From contig OX638352.1 in assembly GCA_951813545.1 (NCBI GenBank), positions 868,001 to 932,000 on the forward strand: a stretch of DNA of 64,000 bases, written 5' to 3'. Of the stretch, positions 49,431 to 58,467 are shown one piece after another. Source of the stretch: an uncultured Poribacteria bacterium (GTDB lineage: Bacteria > Poribacteria > WGA-4E > WGA-3G). The notes under the pieces are model-generated. The model was not told the origin of the DNA and made no database searches. It saw nothing but the letters and a program-made list of their open reading frames with translations. Numbering within the stretch: the stretch's first letter is position 1; every line of letters begins with the position of its first letter. Both the position numbers and the translations under genes were made by a program.

Positions 49431-51176
49431 TTGGAAAAAATTCCTTTCAGGCAATATGCCGCACTCCTTTCACAGTACCTCAAACCGCAGTGGCTGCGCG
49501 TGACGCTACTCGCTGTGTTTATGTTGGGTGGGATTGGTTTAAACCTTGTTAAACCACAGATTCTGCGCTACTTCTTTGACACAGCAGAAGCGGGTGGAGA
49601 GACGCGGGACTTACTGATCGCTGCCGGTCTTCTGTACATTGCTGTAAGTTTCTTCAGGCAAGTCGTAACGTTAGTCAGCTCTTACCTTGGGCAAGATGTC
49701 GGCTGGCGAGCGACAAATCAGATGCGGGGTGATCTTGCACACCACTGTCTGCAACTTGACATGCCGTTCCATCATGAACACACCCCTGGTGAAATGGTAG
49801 AACGCGTTGACGGAGATACGACGGCTCTCTCAAATTTCTTTTCTGAGTTCATACTTCAGGTAATAGGAAGCTTTTTGCTGCTCGGTGGAGCGCTGGTCTT
49901 GGTCATTCGTGAAGATTGGCGTATCGGTATTGCACTGACCGGCTTTGTGATAGTTGCTATCCTGATTTACAATCTCACCCGAAATGTTGCTGTTCCGATT
50001 TACACGGCTGAACGAGAGGGTTACGCCAGACTCTTCGGATTTCTTGAAGAACGTCTAACAGGTGTTGAGGACCTTCGCACAAACGGTGGCATCAACTATA
50101 CAATGGATCGGTTTTACGATGTCAACCGTGATGTGTATGGTCAAGCCGTAAAAGCACACGTGATGGGCGAGGTTTTACGGATGATTAGCGGCGTTCTACT
50201 TGCCTTCGGGCAGGTATTGACGATGGCGATGAGTATCTATCTGTTCAGGGAAGGTGTATTCACAATCGGGACCGTCCTCCTTGTTATCCAATATGTAGTG
50301 ATGCTGCGAGGTCCGTTGGTCATGATGAACCGTCAGATTAACGATCTCCAACGGGCAACCGCTGGTTTGAAACGGATTGAAGAATTTTATCGGGTCACCT
50401 CAAACATTGTAGATGGAACGGAGGCACTTCCGGCATCAGATGCGCTCGGAATTGAATTTGACGCTGTCACATTCGGGTACACCGAAGATGAATCTGTTCT
50501 GAAAGATGTTTCCTTCCAACTACAACCCGGAAAATCACTCGGCTTATTGGGACGCACAGGTAGTGGTAAGACGACAATCACCCGTCTCCTATTTCGGTTG
50601 TATGAGATTAACAACGGCCAGATTCGGATTGGAAACAAACCAATTGAGGATATTCAGTTGGACGACTTGCGCAACCGAATCGGTCTGGTTACACAGGACG
50701 TGCAACTCTTCAATGCAACGGTGCGCCAGAACCTAACGCTCTTTGATTCCGGAATTTCCGATGGCCGGATTTTGTCAGTGATTGAAGAATTAGGACTATC
50801 AGAGTGGTACCAATCCCTACCAAATGGACTTGATACACTTCTTGAAGGTACCGGGCTTTCCGCAGGGGAAGCGCAGCTGCTGGCATTTGCAAGGGTCTTC
50901 CTTAAAGATCCGAAGATTGTCATTCTTGATGAACCGTCCTCACGGCTTGACCCAGCCACGGAACAACGCATTGACAACGCTGTGCGGCGATTGTTGAAAG
51001 GGCGGACCAGCATCATTATTGCGCATCGGCTTGGCACGGTCCAACAGGTGGACGAAATTATGATTCTCGCGGATGGAGAGATTGAAGAATACGACGAACG
51101 GAAGCGGCTCGTCCGAAATCCTGACTCCATCTTCTCGCAGCTGCTAAAAACTGGACTGGAGGAGATGATCCAATGA
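49431..51176 (+). CDS. ABC exporter subunit 1 (permease-ATPase)
   Basis: The 581 residues have a six-segment transmembrane domain (first about 320) and an ATPase domain: Walker [14 protein letters not shown] near 372-384, signature [15 protein letters not shown] near 475, Walker B VILDEPSS near 496-503 with catalytic Glu and H-loop IIAHRLGT. The signature deviates (LSAGE rather than LSGGQ). The start is TTG 49431 with AAAGGA 11 bases upstream. The next gene starts within its stop codon, ATGA, so the two form a heterodimer. Substrate unknown. Confidence 0.9.
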   Translation: MEKIPFRQYAALLSQYLKPQWLRVTLLAVFMLGGIGLNLVKPQILRYFFDTAEAGGETRDLLIAAGLLYIAVSFFRQVVTLVSSYLGQDVGWRATNQMRGDLAHHCLQLDMPFHHEHTPGEMVERVDGDTTALSNFFSEFILQVIGSFLLLGGALVLVIREDWRIGIALTGFVIVAILIYNLTRNVAVPIYTAEREGYARLFGFLEERLTGVEDLRTNGGINYTMDRFYDVNRDVYGQAVKAHVMGEVLRMISGVLLAFGQVLTMAMSIYLFREGVFTIGTVLLVIQYVVMLRGPLVMMNRQINDLQRATAGLKRIEEFYRVTSNIVDGTEALPASDALGIEFDAVTFGYTEDESVLKDVSFQLQPGKSLGLLGRTGSGKTTITRLLFRLYEINNGQIRIGNKPIEDIQLDDLRNRIGLVTQDVQLFNATVRQNLTLFDSGISDGRILSVIEELGLSEWYQSLPNGLDTLLEGTGLSAGEAQLLAFARVFLKDPKIVILDEPSSRLDPATEQRIDNAVRRLLKGRTSIIIAHRLGTVQQVDEIMILADGEIEEYDERKRLVRNPDSIFSQLLKTGLEEMIQ

Positions 51177-52924
51177 CAACAGGGCAAGCCTCAATTCGCC
51201 TCATGCGCTACCGTCCGCTCCTCTTTCTCGGTACCATTCTGTTCCGTGGATTAGACGATCTAATGCCTTTCGTTGTCGGCATCATTATGAAGGCATTTTT
51301 TGATGCGCTCTCCGGCGAATCGGCAGCTGGAGCCAACCCTTGGACATTTGTTGCGCTCTTCGTTGTTGCCGAATTTGGTGACCGAGGTGTCCTCATATCC
51401 TCAGCGTTCGTATGGGCGCGTTGGCGTTACGCTATTTCAACACTGCTCCGAAAAAATCTGATGACATCTATCATGAACATGTCCGCGCCACACAGTGTCT
51501 CAACAGCCTCTGGCGAAGTGACAAACCGGCTGCGAGATGATGTTGAAGCGATTATAAGCTATCTGGAACAGTACATCCATTTGTGGGGCAATCTCATTTT
51601 CGCGACGTTAGCAATTATCTGGATGGCTCGGATAGATGCAGCAATAACGGCTATCGCGGTTATCCCGTCTATTCTCATTATTACAATCGTCAACATGTCA
51701 AGGCGGTATATTCAGCGGTATCGCGCAGCGCAGCGCGTTGCTACGGAACAATCAACGAACTTCATCAACGAAATGTTCCAATCCATCTTGGCAGTGAAGG
51801 TCGCACGGACAGAGTCAAATGTAATCACACACTTTCGGGAACTAAACGATGCGCGCCGCAAGGCGACGCTGGTGGATAACCTCTTCAATCAGCTCCTACG
51901 ATCCATCAGTTTCAATATGAACGACTTTGCCGCTGGCGTGGTTTTGATTCTGATTGTGGAACAGGTGGCTGCAGGGACGTTTTCAGTTGGAGACTTCGTG
52001 TTGTTCTATGCGTATATCGGTGAAGTCGCGAGAAGTGGATCACTCCTCGGCAGTACAATGGCACAACACCAACGCGCAGAGGTTTCGTTCTCCCGCATGG
52101 AACAGACCGTTGACGAAATGCCTCGGGAAGACTTAGTGGAACATACCGCGGTGTACCTGCGAGAGACACAGCCGCCACTTTCTATCCCTCAAAAGACGGA
52201 AGCGGATCGGTTGAATGAACTTACCGTTGACGGGCTTACATACCTCTACGACGGCGACGCATCTGGAATTGCTGAGGTTGACTTGAAAATCCCGGCAGGT
52301 TCGTTCACCGTTGTTACCGGACAGATCGGTTCAGGTAAAACGACGCTGGTGCAAGCACTCTTAGGGGTCCTGCCGAAACAGGCTGGAGAAATCCGCTGGA
52401 ACGGCGAAATCGTCGAGGATCCAAAGTCGTTTTTCGTTCCACCGCGTTGTGCGTACACACCGCAAACGCCTAAACTCTTCAGCGAAAAACTGAGTGCTAA
52501 CATTCTCATGGGTTTGCCGTGGGATTGGGATACCCTCGATCAAGCGATTCGGCTCGGTGTTATGGAGCAGGATCTGCCGACGCTTGAAGACGGTCTCGAA
52601 ACCGTTGTTGGACCGCGCGGTGTGAAACTATCCGGTGGACAGATGCAGCGCACTGCGGCGGCACGGATGTTCGTCCGAGACTCGGAACTTCTCGTCTTTG
52701 ACGATCTCTCGTCTGGACTGGACGTAGAGACGGAACAGACCTTATGGGAACGTCTATTTGAAACGACGCGGGCGACGTGCCTTGTCGTTTCTCACCGGCG
52801 ACCTGCACTGCGTCGGGCGGATCAGATCATTGTTCTAAAAGAGGGTCGCGTTGAGGCAGTCGGAACGTTGGACGAACTGCTTGCTTCCTCCGAGGAAATG
52901 CGGAAATTATGGGCAGGTGATTGA
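51173..52924 (+). CDS. ABC exporter subunit 2 (permease-ATPase, degenerate site)
   Basis: The 583 residues: transmembrane domain (LNTLLRK-like [12 protein letters not shown], six segments), then Walker [15 protein letters not shown] near 380-392, canonical signature [16 protein letters not shown] near 485, and Walker [13 protein letters not shown] near 505-514, where the catalytic Glu is an Asp. H-loop LVVSHRRP. So its own Walker B pairs with the aberrant LSAGE of subunit 1 to make a degenerate ATP site, while the other site is complete. This asymmetry is typical of heterodimeric exporters. Its ATG overlaps the stop of subunit 1. Confidence 0.9.
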   Translation: MTTGQASIRLMRYRPLLFLGTILFRGLDDLMPFVVGIIMKAFFDALSGESAAGANPWTFVALFVVAEFGDRGVLISSAFVWARWRYAISTLLRKNLMTSIMNMSAPHSVSTASGEVTNRLRDDVEAIISYLEQYIHLWGNLIFATLAIIWMARIDAAITAIAVIPSILIITIVNMSRRYIQRYRAAQRVATEQSTNFINEMFQSILAVKVARTESNVITHFRELNDARRKATLVDNLFNQLLRSISFNMNDFAAGVVLILIVEQVAAGTFSVGDFVLFYAYIGEVARSGSLLGSTMAQHQRAEVSFSRMEQTVDEMPREDLVEHTAVYLRETQPPLSIPQKTEADRLNELTVDGLTYLYDGDASGIAEVDLKIPAGSFTVVTGQIGSGKTTLVQALLGVLPKQAGEIRWNGEIVEDPKSFFVPPRCAYTPQTPKLFSEKLSANILMGLPWDWDTLDQAIRLGVMEQDLPTLEDGLETVVGPRGVKLSGGQMQRTAAARMFVRDSELLVFDDLSSGLDVETEQTLWERLFETTRATCLVVSHRRPALRRADQIIVLKEGRVEAVGTLDELLASSEEMRKLWAGD

Positions 52925-52957
52925 CAACATGTTTACACACCCCTCCGATCACTGAAT

Positions 52958-52986
52958 TTGATAATCACCCTGAAATGTGTTATACT
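52958..52986 (+). promoter_or_regulatory. Promoter of the GH43-like gene
   Basis: TTGATA at 52958-52963 and TATACT at 52981-52986 with 17 bases between, 60 bases before the GTG start at 53046: a good sigma-70-type match. Just upstream at about 52928-52944 is ACATGTTTACACACCCC, which resembles one end of the family D repeats. Confidence 0.5.
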
Positions 52987-53045
52987 TGGACTCAACTAAA
53001 TCAAAATAAAAAACAAACACCTACATTTGAATCGAGGAAAACAAC

Positions 53046-54587
53046 GTGAATTCAAATACCGTTCATATACTTGATACTGGCACAGAACTGTTCATTGATG
53101 ACATACTGATTGCTTCTAAACACGGCGTGACGCGCACATTGCATCAGTGCGTAAAACACGATGTTCCCGTCCTTGAGCCAGACCCCGACAATCCTTGGGA
53201 ACACGGCGGACCCGATCAGTCCAGACGCGTACACCTCTACGGCACCACGATGTACGATGCGGCGTACGGAAAATACCGCATGTGGTACATGTGTCGTATG
53301 GGACCGCATTGGCGGTTTGAAGCGAACGAGATCCCGGGACTTTACGTCCCACGTTCTGACCGAAATCCGTCAACATATAGGGGAAAGACACACGATGCTT
53401 ACGGACGAAAGTTCGTCGAAAACGACCGCGGCGACCTTACCTGCTATGCAGAAAGCGACGATGGATTAACGTGGACGAAACCGAACCTCGGTCTCTTTGA
53501 ATTCAACGGAAACCCGAATAATAACATTGTGTGGGACCTCCACGGTGCATGTGTCTTCCGTGATGACGATGAATCGGATCCGCAGAGACGGTATAAGATG
53601 ATCGGGTTCTGTAGGCGGTATCGCAACATCTTCCTGCTCATGTCACCCGATGGCATCCGATGGGACGACTCAGATTACCTCGAACCGATTGCGGATCGGG
53701 ACAACGAAGGCGCGTTTAATGTCATCTATGATAGTAAAACAGACCTGTTCCGAGCCTATGCCCTAATACGTGGGGACGATAAAGACGCAAGACGTATGAT
53801 CGCATATACCGAAAGCCAGCATCTTGAGGGACCCTGGAAACCGCTCGAACCGATGTTCGGTGCAACTGATGCGGACGACGCAGTTGGTGTACAGAGATAC
53901 GGTGCTGATCGTGCCGAAATCCATAACATGTCAGGATTCCTCTATCATAATATCTACATTGGCATCCCCGGTGTGTTATATGTGACGGGACCGGGCGCGG
54001 CGGAGCATGAAATCCCCATCGATGGACCCATTGATGCCCAACTCGTTAGCAGCCGAGACGGATTCAATTGGGACTATCCAGATTCAGACCGAACGCCGAT
54101 TATTCCACGCGGTGAGAGTGGCACATTCGACACCGGCATGATTATGGGAACCGCCATAGAACCGATTATCACTGACGATGAAATTCACTGGTATTATACG
54201 GGGACAGAGCACACTCACGGTGCCCAGATGAGGGATAGACACAAAGCGATCGGGCTTGCGAAGTGGCGGTTAGATGGTTTCGTCTCTCTTGATACCGATG
54301 CGGAGGGAGGTATCGTTGAAACCGTCGCGTTGCAGCTTCCGGACGGAGGACTTGAAATTAACGCAGATGCAAGTGCTGGTCGGGTCAGTGTTGAAGTGCT
54401 AACGGCTGATGGACAGGTTCAGCCCGGATTTTCGATTGATGATTGTATCCCATCGACAGGAGATAATGTCCGGCACTCGGTGCAATGGAAATCGGCAACG
54501 TTAGCGGACGCGGCACAACCGCTGCGACTCCGTTTTGTGCTGAACAGCGCAAAACTATACGCGTTCCGAGTACGGATAAGCTCCTGA
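53046..54587 (+). CDS. GH43/GH32-like five-bladed propeller protein
   Basis: The 513 residues start at GTG 53046. The sequence has propeller-like strand repeats: TELFIDDILIASKHGVTRTL, GKYRMWYMCRMGPHWRFE, CYAESDDGLTWTKPNLGLFE, GACVFRDDDESDPQRRYKMI, QLVSSRDGFNWDYPDSDRTP and IHWYYTGTEHTHGAQ. It is of the type common in Planctomycetes-like genomes, near glycosyl hydrolase families 43 and 32. C-terminal 100 residues form a beta-sandwich (GGLEINADASAGRVSVEVLT). No signal peptide is seen, so a cytoplasmic role or missed start is possible. Substrate and activity unproven. Confidence 0.65.
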   Translation: MNSNTVHILDTGTELFIDDILIASKHGVTRTLHQCVKHDVPVLEPDPDNPWEHGGPDQSRRVHLYGTTMYDAAYGKYRMWYMCRMGPHWRFEANEIPGLYVPRSDRNPSTYRGKTHDAYGRKFVENDRGDLTCYAESDDGLTWTKPNLGLFEFNGNPNNNIVWDLHGACVFRDDDESDPQRRYKMIGFCRRYRNIFLLMSPDGIRWDDSDYLEPIADRDNEGAFNVIYDSKTDLFRAYALIRGDDKDARRMIAYTESQHLEGPWKPLEPMFGATDADDAVGVQRYGADRAEIHNMSGFLYHNIYIGIPGVLYVTGPGAAEHEIPIDGPIDAQLVSSRDGFNWDYPDSDRTPIIPRGESGTFDTGMIMGTAIEPIITDDEIHWYYTGTEHTHGAQMRDRHKAIGLAKWRLDGFVSLDTDAEGGIVETVALQLPDGGLEINADASAGRVSVEVLTADGQVQPGFSIDDCIPSTGDNVRHSVQWKSATLADAAQPLRLRFVLNSAKLYAFRVRISS

Positions 54588-54609
54588 TAACGATTTTTGC
54601 GTTAAAATA

Positions 54610-54730
54610 TTATTTTCTGTTGTCCGAATTCGGGTCTAATTCCTTAGCCTTGTCAAAATCTGCTTTTGCGGCTTCCTTTTGCCCAAGTGCTTTTTTCGCA
54701 CGCCCGCGAGCGTAGTAGTATTTTGGTCGC
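54610..54730 (-). pseudogene. 3' fragment of a trypsin-TPR lipoprotein gene
   Basis: On the minus strand this reads YYYARGRAKKALGQKEAAKA DFDKAKELDP (split here), then NSDNRK and TAA. This is the same C-terminus that ends the genes at 57060-58436 and 58468-60003 (RGR.KEALGQHEAAKADF.KAKEL.P). Upstream the homology is lost. The matching N-terminal remnant is at 56741-57028, so a single gene may have been split by loss of its middle with the present 54782-56730 material in between. Confidence 0.75.
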
Positions 54731-54781
54731 CCAACCCGAAGCTGCTCTTTATGGGAGCGATTTCCAATCTATGGTGAAGAG

Positions 54782-55003
54782 ATGTGTAAATATTTTGTCA
54801 AAAGGAAAACCACCGAAGGGCTATACACCCGTCGCCCCGCTGGAGCTTGGTCGTCTGTGGTCAACACGCTGCTATACACCTGTTGCCCCGCAAACTCTAA
54901 AATCCAATGTGAATAAGGCTTAGATGCGCGTTCCAAAATCGGGGTTACAAACGCCTCCCACAAGAGAAAAGGAACGCTTAATGCCAAAAACTTTACACAC
55001 CCC
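54782..55003. repeat. GTGTGTAAA-ended repeat, copy 2 (family D)
   Basis: Left end ATGTGTAAATATTTTGTCAA, right end GCCAAAAACTTTACACACCC. The interior has two similar pieces: GGGCTATACACCCGTCGCCC and GCTGCTATACACCTGTTGCC. Copy 1 is at 7477-7771. No coding sequence is seen. It is between the trypsin-TPR fragment and the PhyH-like gene. Confidence 0.65.
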
Positions 55004-55083
55004 TAAACAATCGCATATAGATTTTCAACTCTGTTTCACGCTATAATTAAACAGATTGAATTTCCTCGCCAAAGGAGAAGTGA

Positions 55084-56223
55084 ATGGATACCTTATCGAC
55101 ACACGACGACTCCCGGGAAAATCGTGTGGACAACCTGTTGAAACTGGAAGTACTTCAAGCGTTTGACCGGACTACGTTTGAGCGCGATGGATATTGGGTG
55201 TGGGAAGGGATACTAACGGATGCTGCCCGTAAGCAGTGGACAGCCAGCTTACAGAAGTTACAACAGATGAACGATGCGATCCTCACGGATACGGGGTGGA
55301 GTGCTATCGACTTTGAGGCGCGAGGGTTTCCGCAGCCTTTGCCAGAACAAATTGCGCCAGCGTTTTTGGCGGTGTGCTGCGGTGGTTCAGAGCAAATGCC
55401 CGGTTTCCTCAGAACCGCTGAGTTGCGTCAATATATGCATACTCAGGGGCTGTTCGGACCGGGCAACGCGTTGGTCACACATGGGTTCAAGTCACAAGGT
55501 GTCATGCCGGAATACTTTCCTGCAGGATACGACGACTTTATAATGGATGTGACGTCTGCTCATCCGCAGATGATGGCACTCTTCAGGAAACTTTTCGGAG
55601 ACCGATTTATACTCGATCACTGCTTCATGCTCAACCGGGCACCGGGTTCAAAAGGGCGCCGGTGGCATGCACACCAGTATCGGGAGGGACAGTACGAAGT
55701 TGAGGACCCGATTGGGACTGGACACGCCTTTACCACTGATTTTCTACAACGGCAGTGTATTCGGACGCTGTGCTATCCAGAAGGTGCAACTATCGAGGAT
55801 GGCGGCGAACTTGCGATTATCCCCGGTGCACATCTCTATCGGATTCCGTACAAATGGAGCACGGAACGACCGGATGATGACGCTGCCATGAAAGCGGGTT
55901 GGCTGAAAGGCAAAATCCACGCCTTCACAGGGAAGCCGTTGGAAATCGCACACCTCTCACTACCGCCCGGAAGCATGGTTTCGTTTGTCCATCACATGCC
56001 GCATTATGTTGGCTATCGGAAGCAACGGATGCCGCCCCGGTGGGGACTGCTTATGGCGTATCGAACACCCGACTCAGAAGCAGATCCAGCCAAATGGACA
56101 AATGGCATTCCGACCCATTGGGTGGAACAAGCGGCGGCAGAAGGAAAACTACCGGCTGCGGCACAGCGTGTATTTGAGGCAGATAATCCCCTCAATATGC
56201 ACTCACGGAGTCGTAACGAATAA
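55084..56223 (+). CDS. PhyH-like dioxygenase-family protein, variant iron motif
   Basis: The 379 residues contain AFDRTTFERDGYWVWEGILT (typical PhyH N-terminus), DRFILDHCFMLNRAPGSKGR, RRWHAHQYREGQYEVEDPIG and DGGELAIIPGAHLYRIP, then PPGSMVSFVHHMPHYVGYRK with the distal His and Arg. The proximal site reads WHAHQY where HxD is expected, so Fe(II) binding may use other residues or be lost. A TATAAT-like -10 sits about 40 bases ahead of the ATG. ATG 55084 with AAAGGAGAAGTG upstream. Substrate unknown. Confidence 0.72.
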   Translation: MDTLSTHDDSRENRVDNLLKLEVLQAFDRTTFERDGYWVWEGILTDAARKQWTASLQKLQQMNDAILTDTGWSAIDFEARGFPQPLPEQIAPAFLAVCCGGSEQMPGFLRTAELRQYMHTQGLFGPGNALVTHGFKSQGVMPEYFPAGYDDFIMDVTSAHPQMMALFRKLFGDRFILDHCFMLNRAPGSKGRRWHAHQYREGQYEVEDPIGTGHAFTTDFLQRQCIRTLCYPEGATIEDGGELAIIPGAHLYRIPYKWSTERPDDDAAMKAGWLKGKIHAFTGKPLEIAHLSLPPGSMVSFVHHMPHYVGYRKQRMPPRWGLLMAYRTPDSEADPAKWTNGIPTHWVEQAAAEGKLPAAAQRVFEADNPLNMHSRSRNE

Positions 56224-56346
56224 GATTACCTTATTGGGAGGTCCCACCTCACGGTAGAAACCGGAAGATTTCGAGTCCGGTGTTTCCTTATGCAAGACGT
56301 CCCATTTTACCCACCTTTATTCCAAAAGCCCATTTTCCTTGTACCA

Positions 56347-56730
56347 TTAGGCGTTTGGATACAAAGCCATAACGGATTTATGCTTCAAGAACCCTAATTT
56401 CTTATACAAGCCTTCTTGTCCAATCACACAGGTGAGAAAAACCTTATCAGCGTTTAACCTTTCGAGTACCGTGTTCATGATACATGTTCCTACCCCTTGG
56501 CGTTGGAACTCTGGTGAGACGACAATGTCACAGACAAAGGCGAAGTCTTCGCCATCAGACAATGCCCGTCCTGCGGCAACCAACTGTGTCCCGCGATATG
56601 CAAAGCAGCAGACATTGCTCTTTTCGTAAGCGCGTTTTAACTGCTCTGGGTCGTATGGACCTAAAGGTCCCAGTCGGTACACTTCTGCCAACTCTGTCCA
56701 ATTGACGGAATCAATTGAAGACACAAACAC
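56347..56730 (-). CDS. GNAT family N-acetyltransferase
   Basis: The 127 residues: VNWTELAEVYRLGPLGPYDP, CFAYRGTQLVAAGRALSDGE, FVCDIVVSPEFQRQGVGTCI (loop QRQGVG), MNTVLERLNADKVFLTCVIG and GLYKKLGFLKHKSVMALYPN. It is a compact GNAT. Start is GTG 56730. Just upstream, the last part of the broken trypsin-TPR gene overlaps its 5' region, so the start may be borrowed sequence. Confidence 0.85.
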   Translation of the reverse strand: MFVSSIDSVNWTELAEVYRLGPLGPYDPEQLKRAYEKSNVCCFAYRGTQLVAAGRALSDGEDFAFVCDIVVSPEFQRQGVGTCIMNTVLERLNADKVFLTCVIGQEGLYKKLGFLKHKSVMALYPNA

Positions 56731-56740
56731 CTTCTATCGT

Positions 56741-57028
56741 CTAATTCTTCTCCTTGTTAGGAGACTTTACAAGAACAGGACCAGAATGGGCAATGACGTG
56801 TATGTTTGTGGCAATCTTATCCGTATCTACAAAGAAACTGCTACCCTTACCGATACCAGAGCCGACCCAACTCACAACACGCACGGTAGAATTCCTTCCT
56901 CTTTCAGAAGCTAAGTCCATCATCGGCGTACCTGGTTTTTCAAAAACCAGTTGGCGCGGTGTCCGTGCACAAGAGAGTAGAAGACCCAACGCGAGTAAAA
57001 TCAGTAAAGATATGCTGTTTCGTTTCAT
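56741..57028 (-). pseudogene. 5' fragment of a trypsin-TPR lipoprotein gene
   Basis: The 95 residues: a lipoprotein signal (LLILLALGLLLSCARTPRQL), then GKGSSFFVDTDKIATNIHVI with the catalytic-type His, AHSGPVLVKSPNKEKN and a stop (TAG). In the intact relatives the next residues are VWRVEGVTAFD; here after the stop the frame still reads TIEGVCVFN, so the stop is a mutation. The protease Asp and Ser and all TPRs are missing. The C-terminal end of a like gene is at 54610-54730. Confidence 0.8.
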
Positions 57029-57059
57029 GAATGGATATCCCCAATTTTATTATTCAGAG

Positions 57060-58436
57060 TTACTGTCCAACATCTGGGTCCAATTCCTTAGCCTTTTCAA
57101 AATCTGCCTTTGCGGCTTCGTGCTGTCCAAGTGCCTCTTTCACACGTCCGCGTTCATAGTAGAATTCGGCAAATTTGGGACTCATCCAGATAAGTTTATC
57201 AAAATCGCGTATGGCACCTTTAGCATCACCAAGGGCTACCTTTGCTGTTGCTCGTGTATGGTAAGCGCGGATGTTATCCGGGTCTCGTTGGATTGCTTTA
57301 TCACTATCAACTATTGCCTCATGATATAACTTTCTGGCTCCTGCCATATTTCCTGCAGCGGCTTCAAATTGTCCAAAGAGATACTTTCTCCACATCAAAT
57401 AGTTGTATACATGGTGCCTATCAGGATTTAGTTTTATCGCATTCGCATAATCTTCAGTTGCTGCTTCATATAAACTGCGTGCTGCCTCCGTATTCCCTTG
57501 TTCGGCTTTGGAATCACCGAGCCCGAACTTCGCTATCGCTCGATCTCTGTAAGCTTCAGCATCCTCAGGACTCAACTGAATGTATTTATCGTAATCGGCT
57601 ATCGCGCCGCTATAGTCACTAAGCCCAGACCTCGCAACCCCACGTGCGTAATAGGCATAAATAAATTTAGGGTTCAGCTGCAGGACTTTATCCAAGTCAA
57701 CCATCCCGTCACCATAATTTTTATCCGCGACCTTTGTTTTTCCCGAAACGAAATAGGCATAGGCGCGGATAAGTTTCCTATTGCGCCACTGTGCTACAGG
57801 TTCTATTCGTGTAGGCTGCGAGAGTAATGCCTTGAGCGCGTTTGAGGGGATAGCCTCATCTCGACCCACGTGAATTCCGATAACTTGTTTCTTACTATTT
57901 AGCAAAGGTCCTCCACTACTCCCACCGCGTGTATTGGCTGTTGTCCGAATTCGTTTACCGCCATTCTGAGTATTAAGTACACGCCCAGGCATAACCTTGT
58001 ATACACCATCTGGAAATCCTACGGCAGAAACAGGTTCGCCACGTCTAATTGTATCGCTATTGCTAAGCGGCAGCGGCGTGCCTTCACCGGAGATCTTTAA
58101 GATGACAAGGTCGTTTTCCGCGTCATACGCTGTCACGCCTTCCACCGCCCAGACTGTCTCCTTGTCAACAAGTTTCGCGAAAATAGGTCCGGGATGTGCG
58201 ACAATATGAATGTTCGTTGCTATCTTGTCGCGTGCCACGAAGAAACCGCTCCCAATATTAAGTTTAGTACCGAGCAGACTCACGACGCGGACAGTCGAAC
58301 CCTTTACTTTTTCAGACGCTAAATCCTTTATCGGCGTGATCGGTTTCTTGGAAACTATCTGTTGCGGTGTTGGTGCACACGAGAAAAGAAAACTCAATGT
58401 CAGTAAAATTAATATAGACTTTCGGTTAACTTCCAT
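57060..58436 (-). CDS. Trypsin-like serine protease-TPR lipoprotein, copy A
   Basis: The 458 residues have a lipoprotein signal (SILILLTLSFLFSCAPTPQQ), then a trypsin-like domain: KIATNIHIVAHPGPIFAKLV (His), YDAENDLVILKI (Asp), TTANTRGGSSGGPLLNSKK (Ser in GGSSGGP). From about 220 onward there are about five TPRs: FIYAYYARGVARSGLSDYSG, EAYRDRAIAKFGLGDSKAEQ, RAYHTRATAKVALGDAKGAI, FAEFYYERGRVKEALGQHEA. This suggests a membrane-anchored protease or protease-derived sensor with a TPR platform. Next to copy B (32 bases) on the same strand. Confidence 0.88.
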   Translation of the reverse strand: MEVNRKSILILLTLSFLFSCAPTPQQIVSKKPITPIKDLASEKVKGSTVRVVSLLGTKLNIGSGFFVARDKIATNIHIVAHPGPIFAKLVDKETVWAVEGVTAYDAENDLVILKISGEGTPLPLSNSDTIRRGEPVSAVGFPDGVYKVMPGRVLNTQNGGKRIRTTANTRGGSSGGPLLNSKKQVIGIHVGRDEAIPSNALKALLSQPTRIEPVAQWRNRKLIRAYAYFVSGKTKVADKNYGDGMVDLDKVLQLNPKFIYAYYARGVARSGLSDYSGAIADYDKYIQLSPEDAEAYRDRAIAKFGLGDSKAEQGNTEAARSLYEAATEDYANAIKLNPDRHHVYNYLMWRKYLFGQFEAAAGNMAGARKLYHEAIVDSDKAIQRDPDNIRAYHTRATAKVALGDAKGAIRDFDKLIWMSPKFAEFYYERGRVKEALGQHEAAKADFEKAKELDPDVGQ

Positions 58437-58467
58437 GAACAGATACCTCTAAATCGATGATCCACAG

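Noticed and set aside
56230..56310. A tRNA-like stretch (CCGGAAGATTTCGAGTCCGG)
   Set aside because: The loop is ten bases, no acceptor stem, D-arm or anticodon arm can be drawn; more likely a weak hairpin after the PhyH-like gene.
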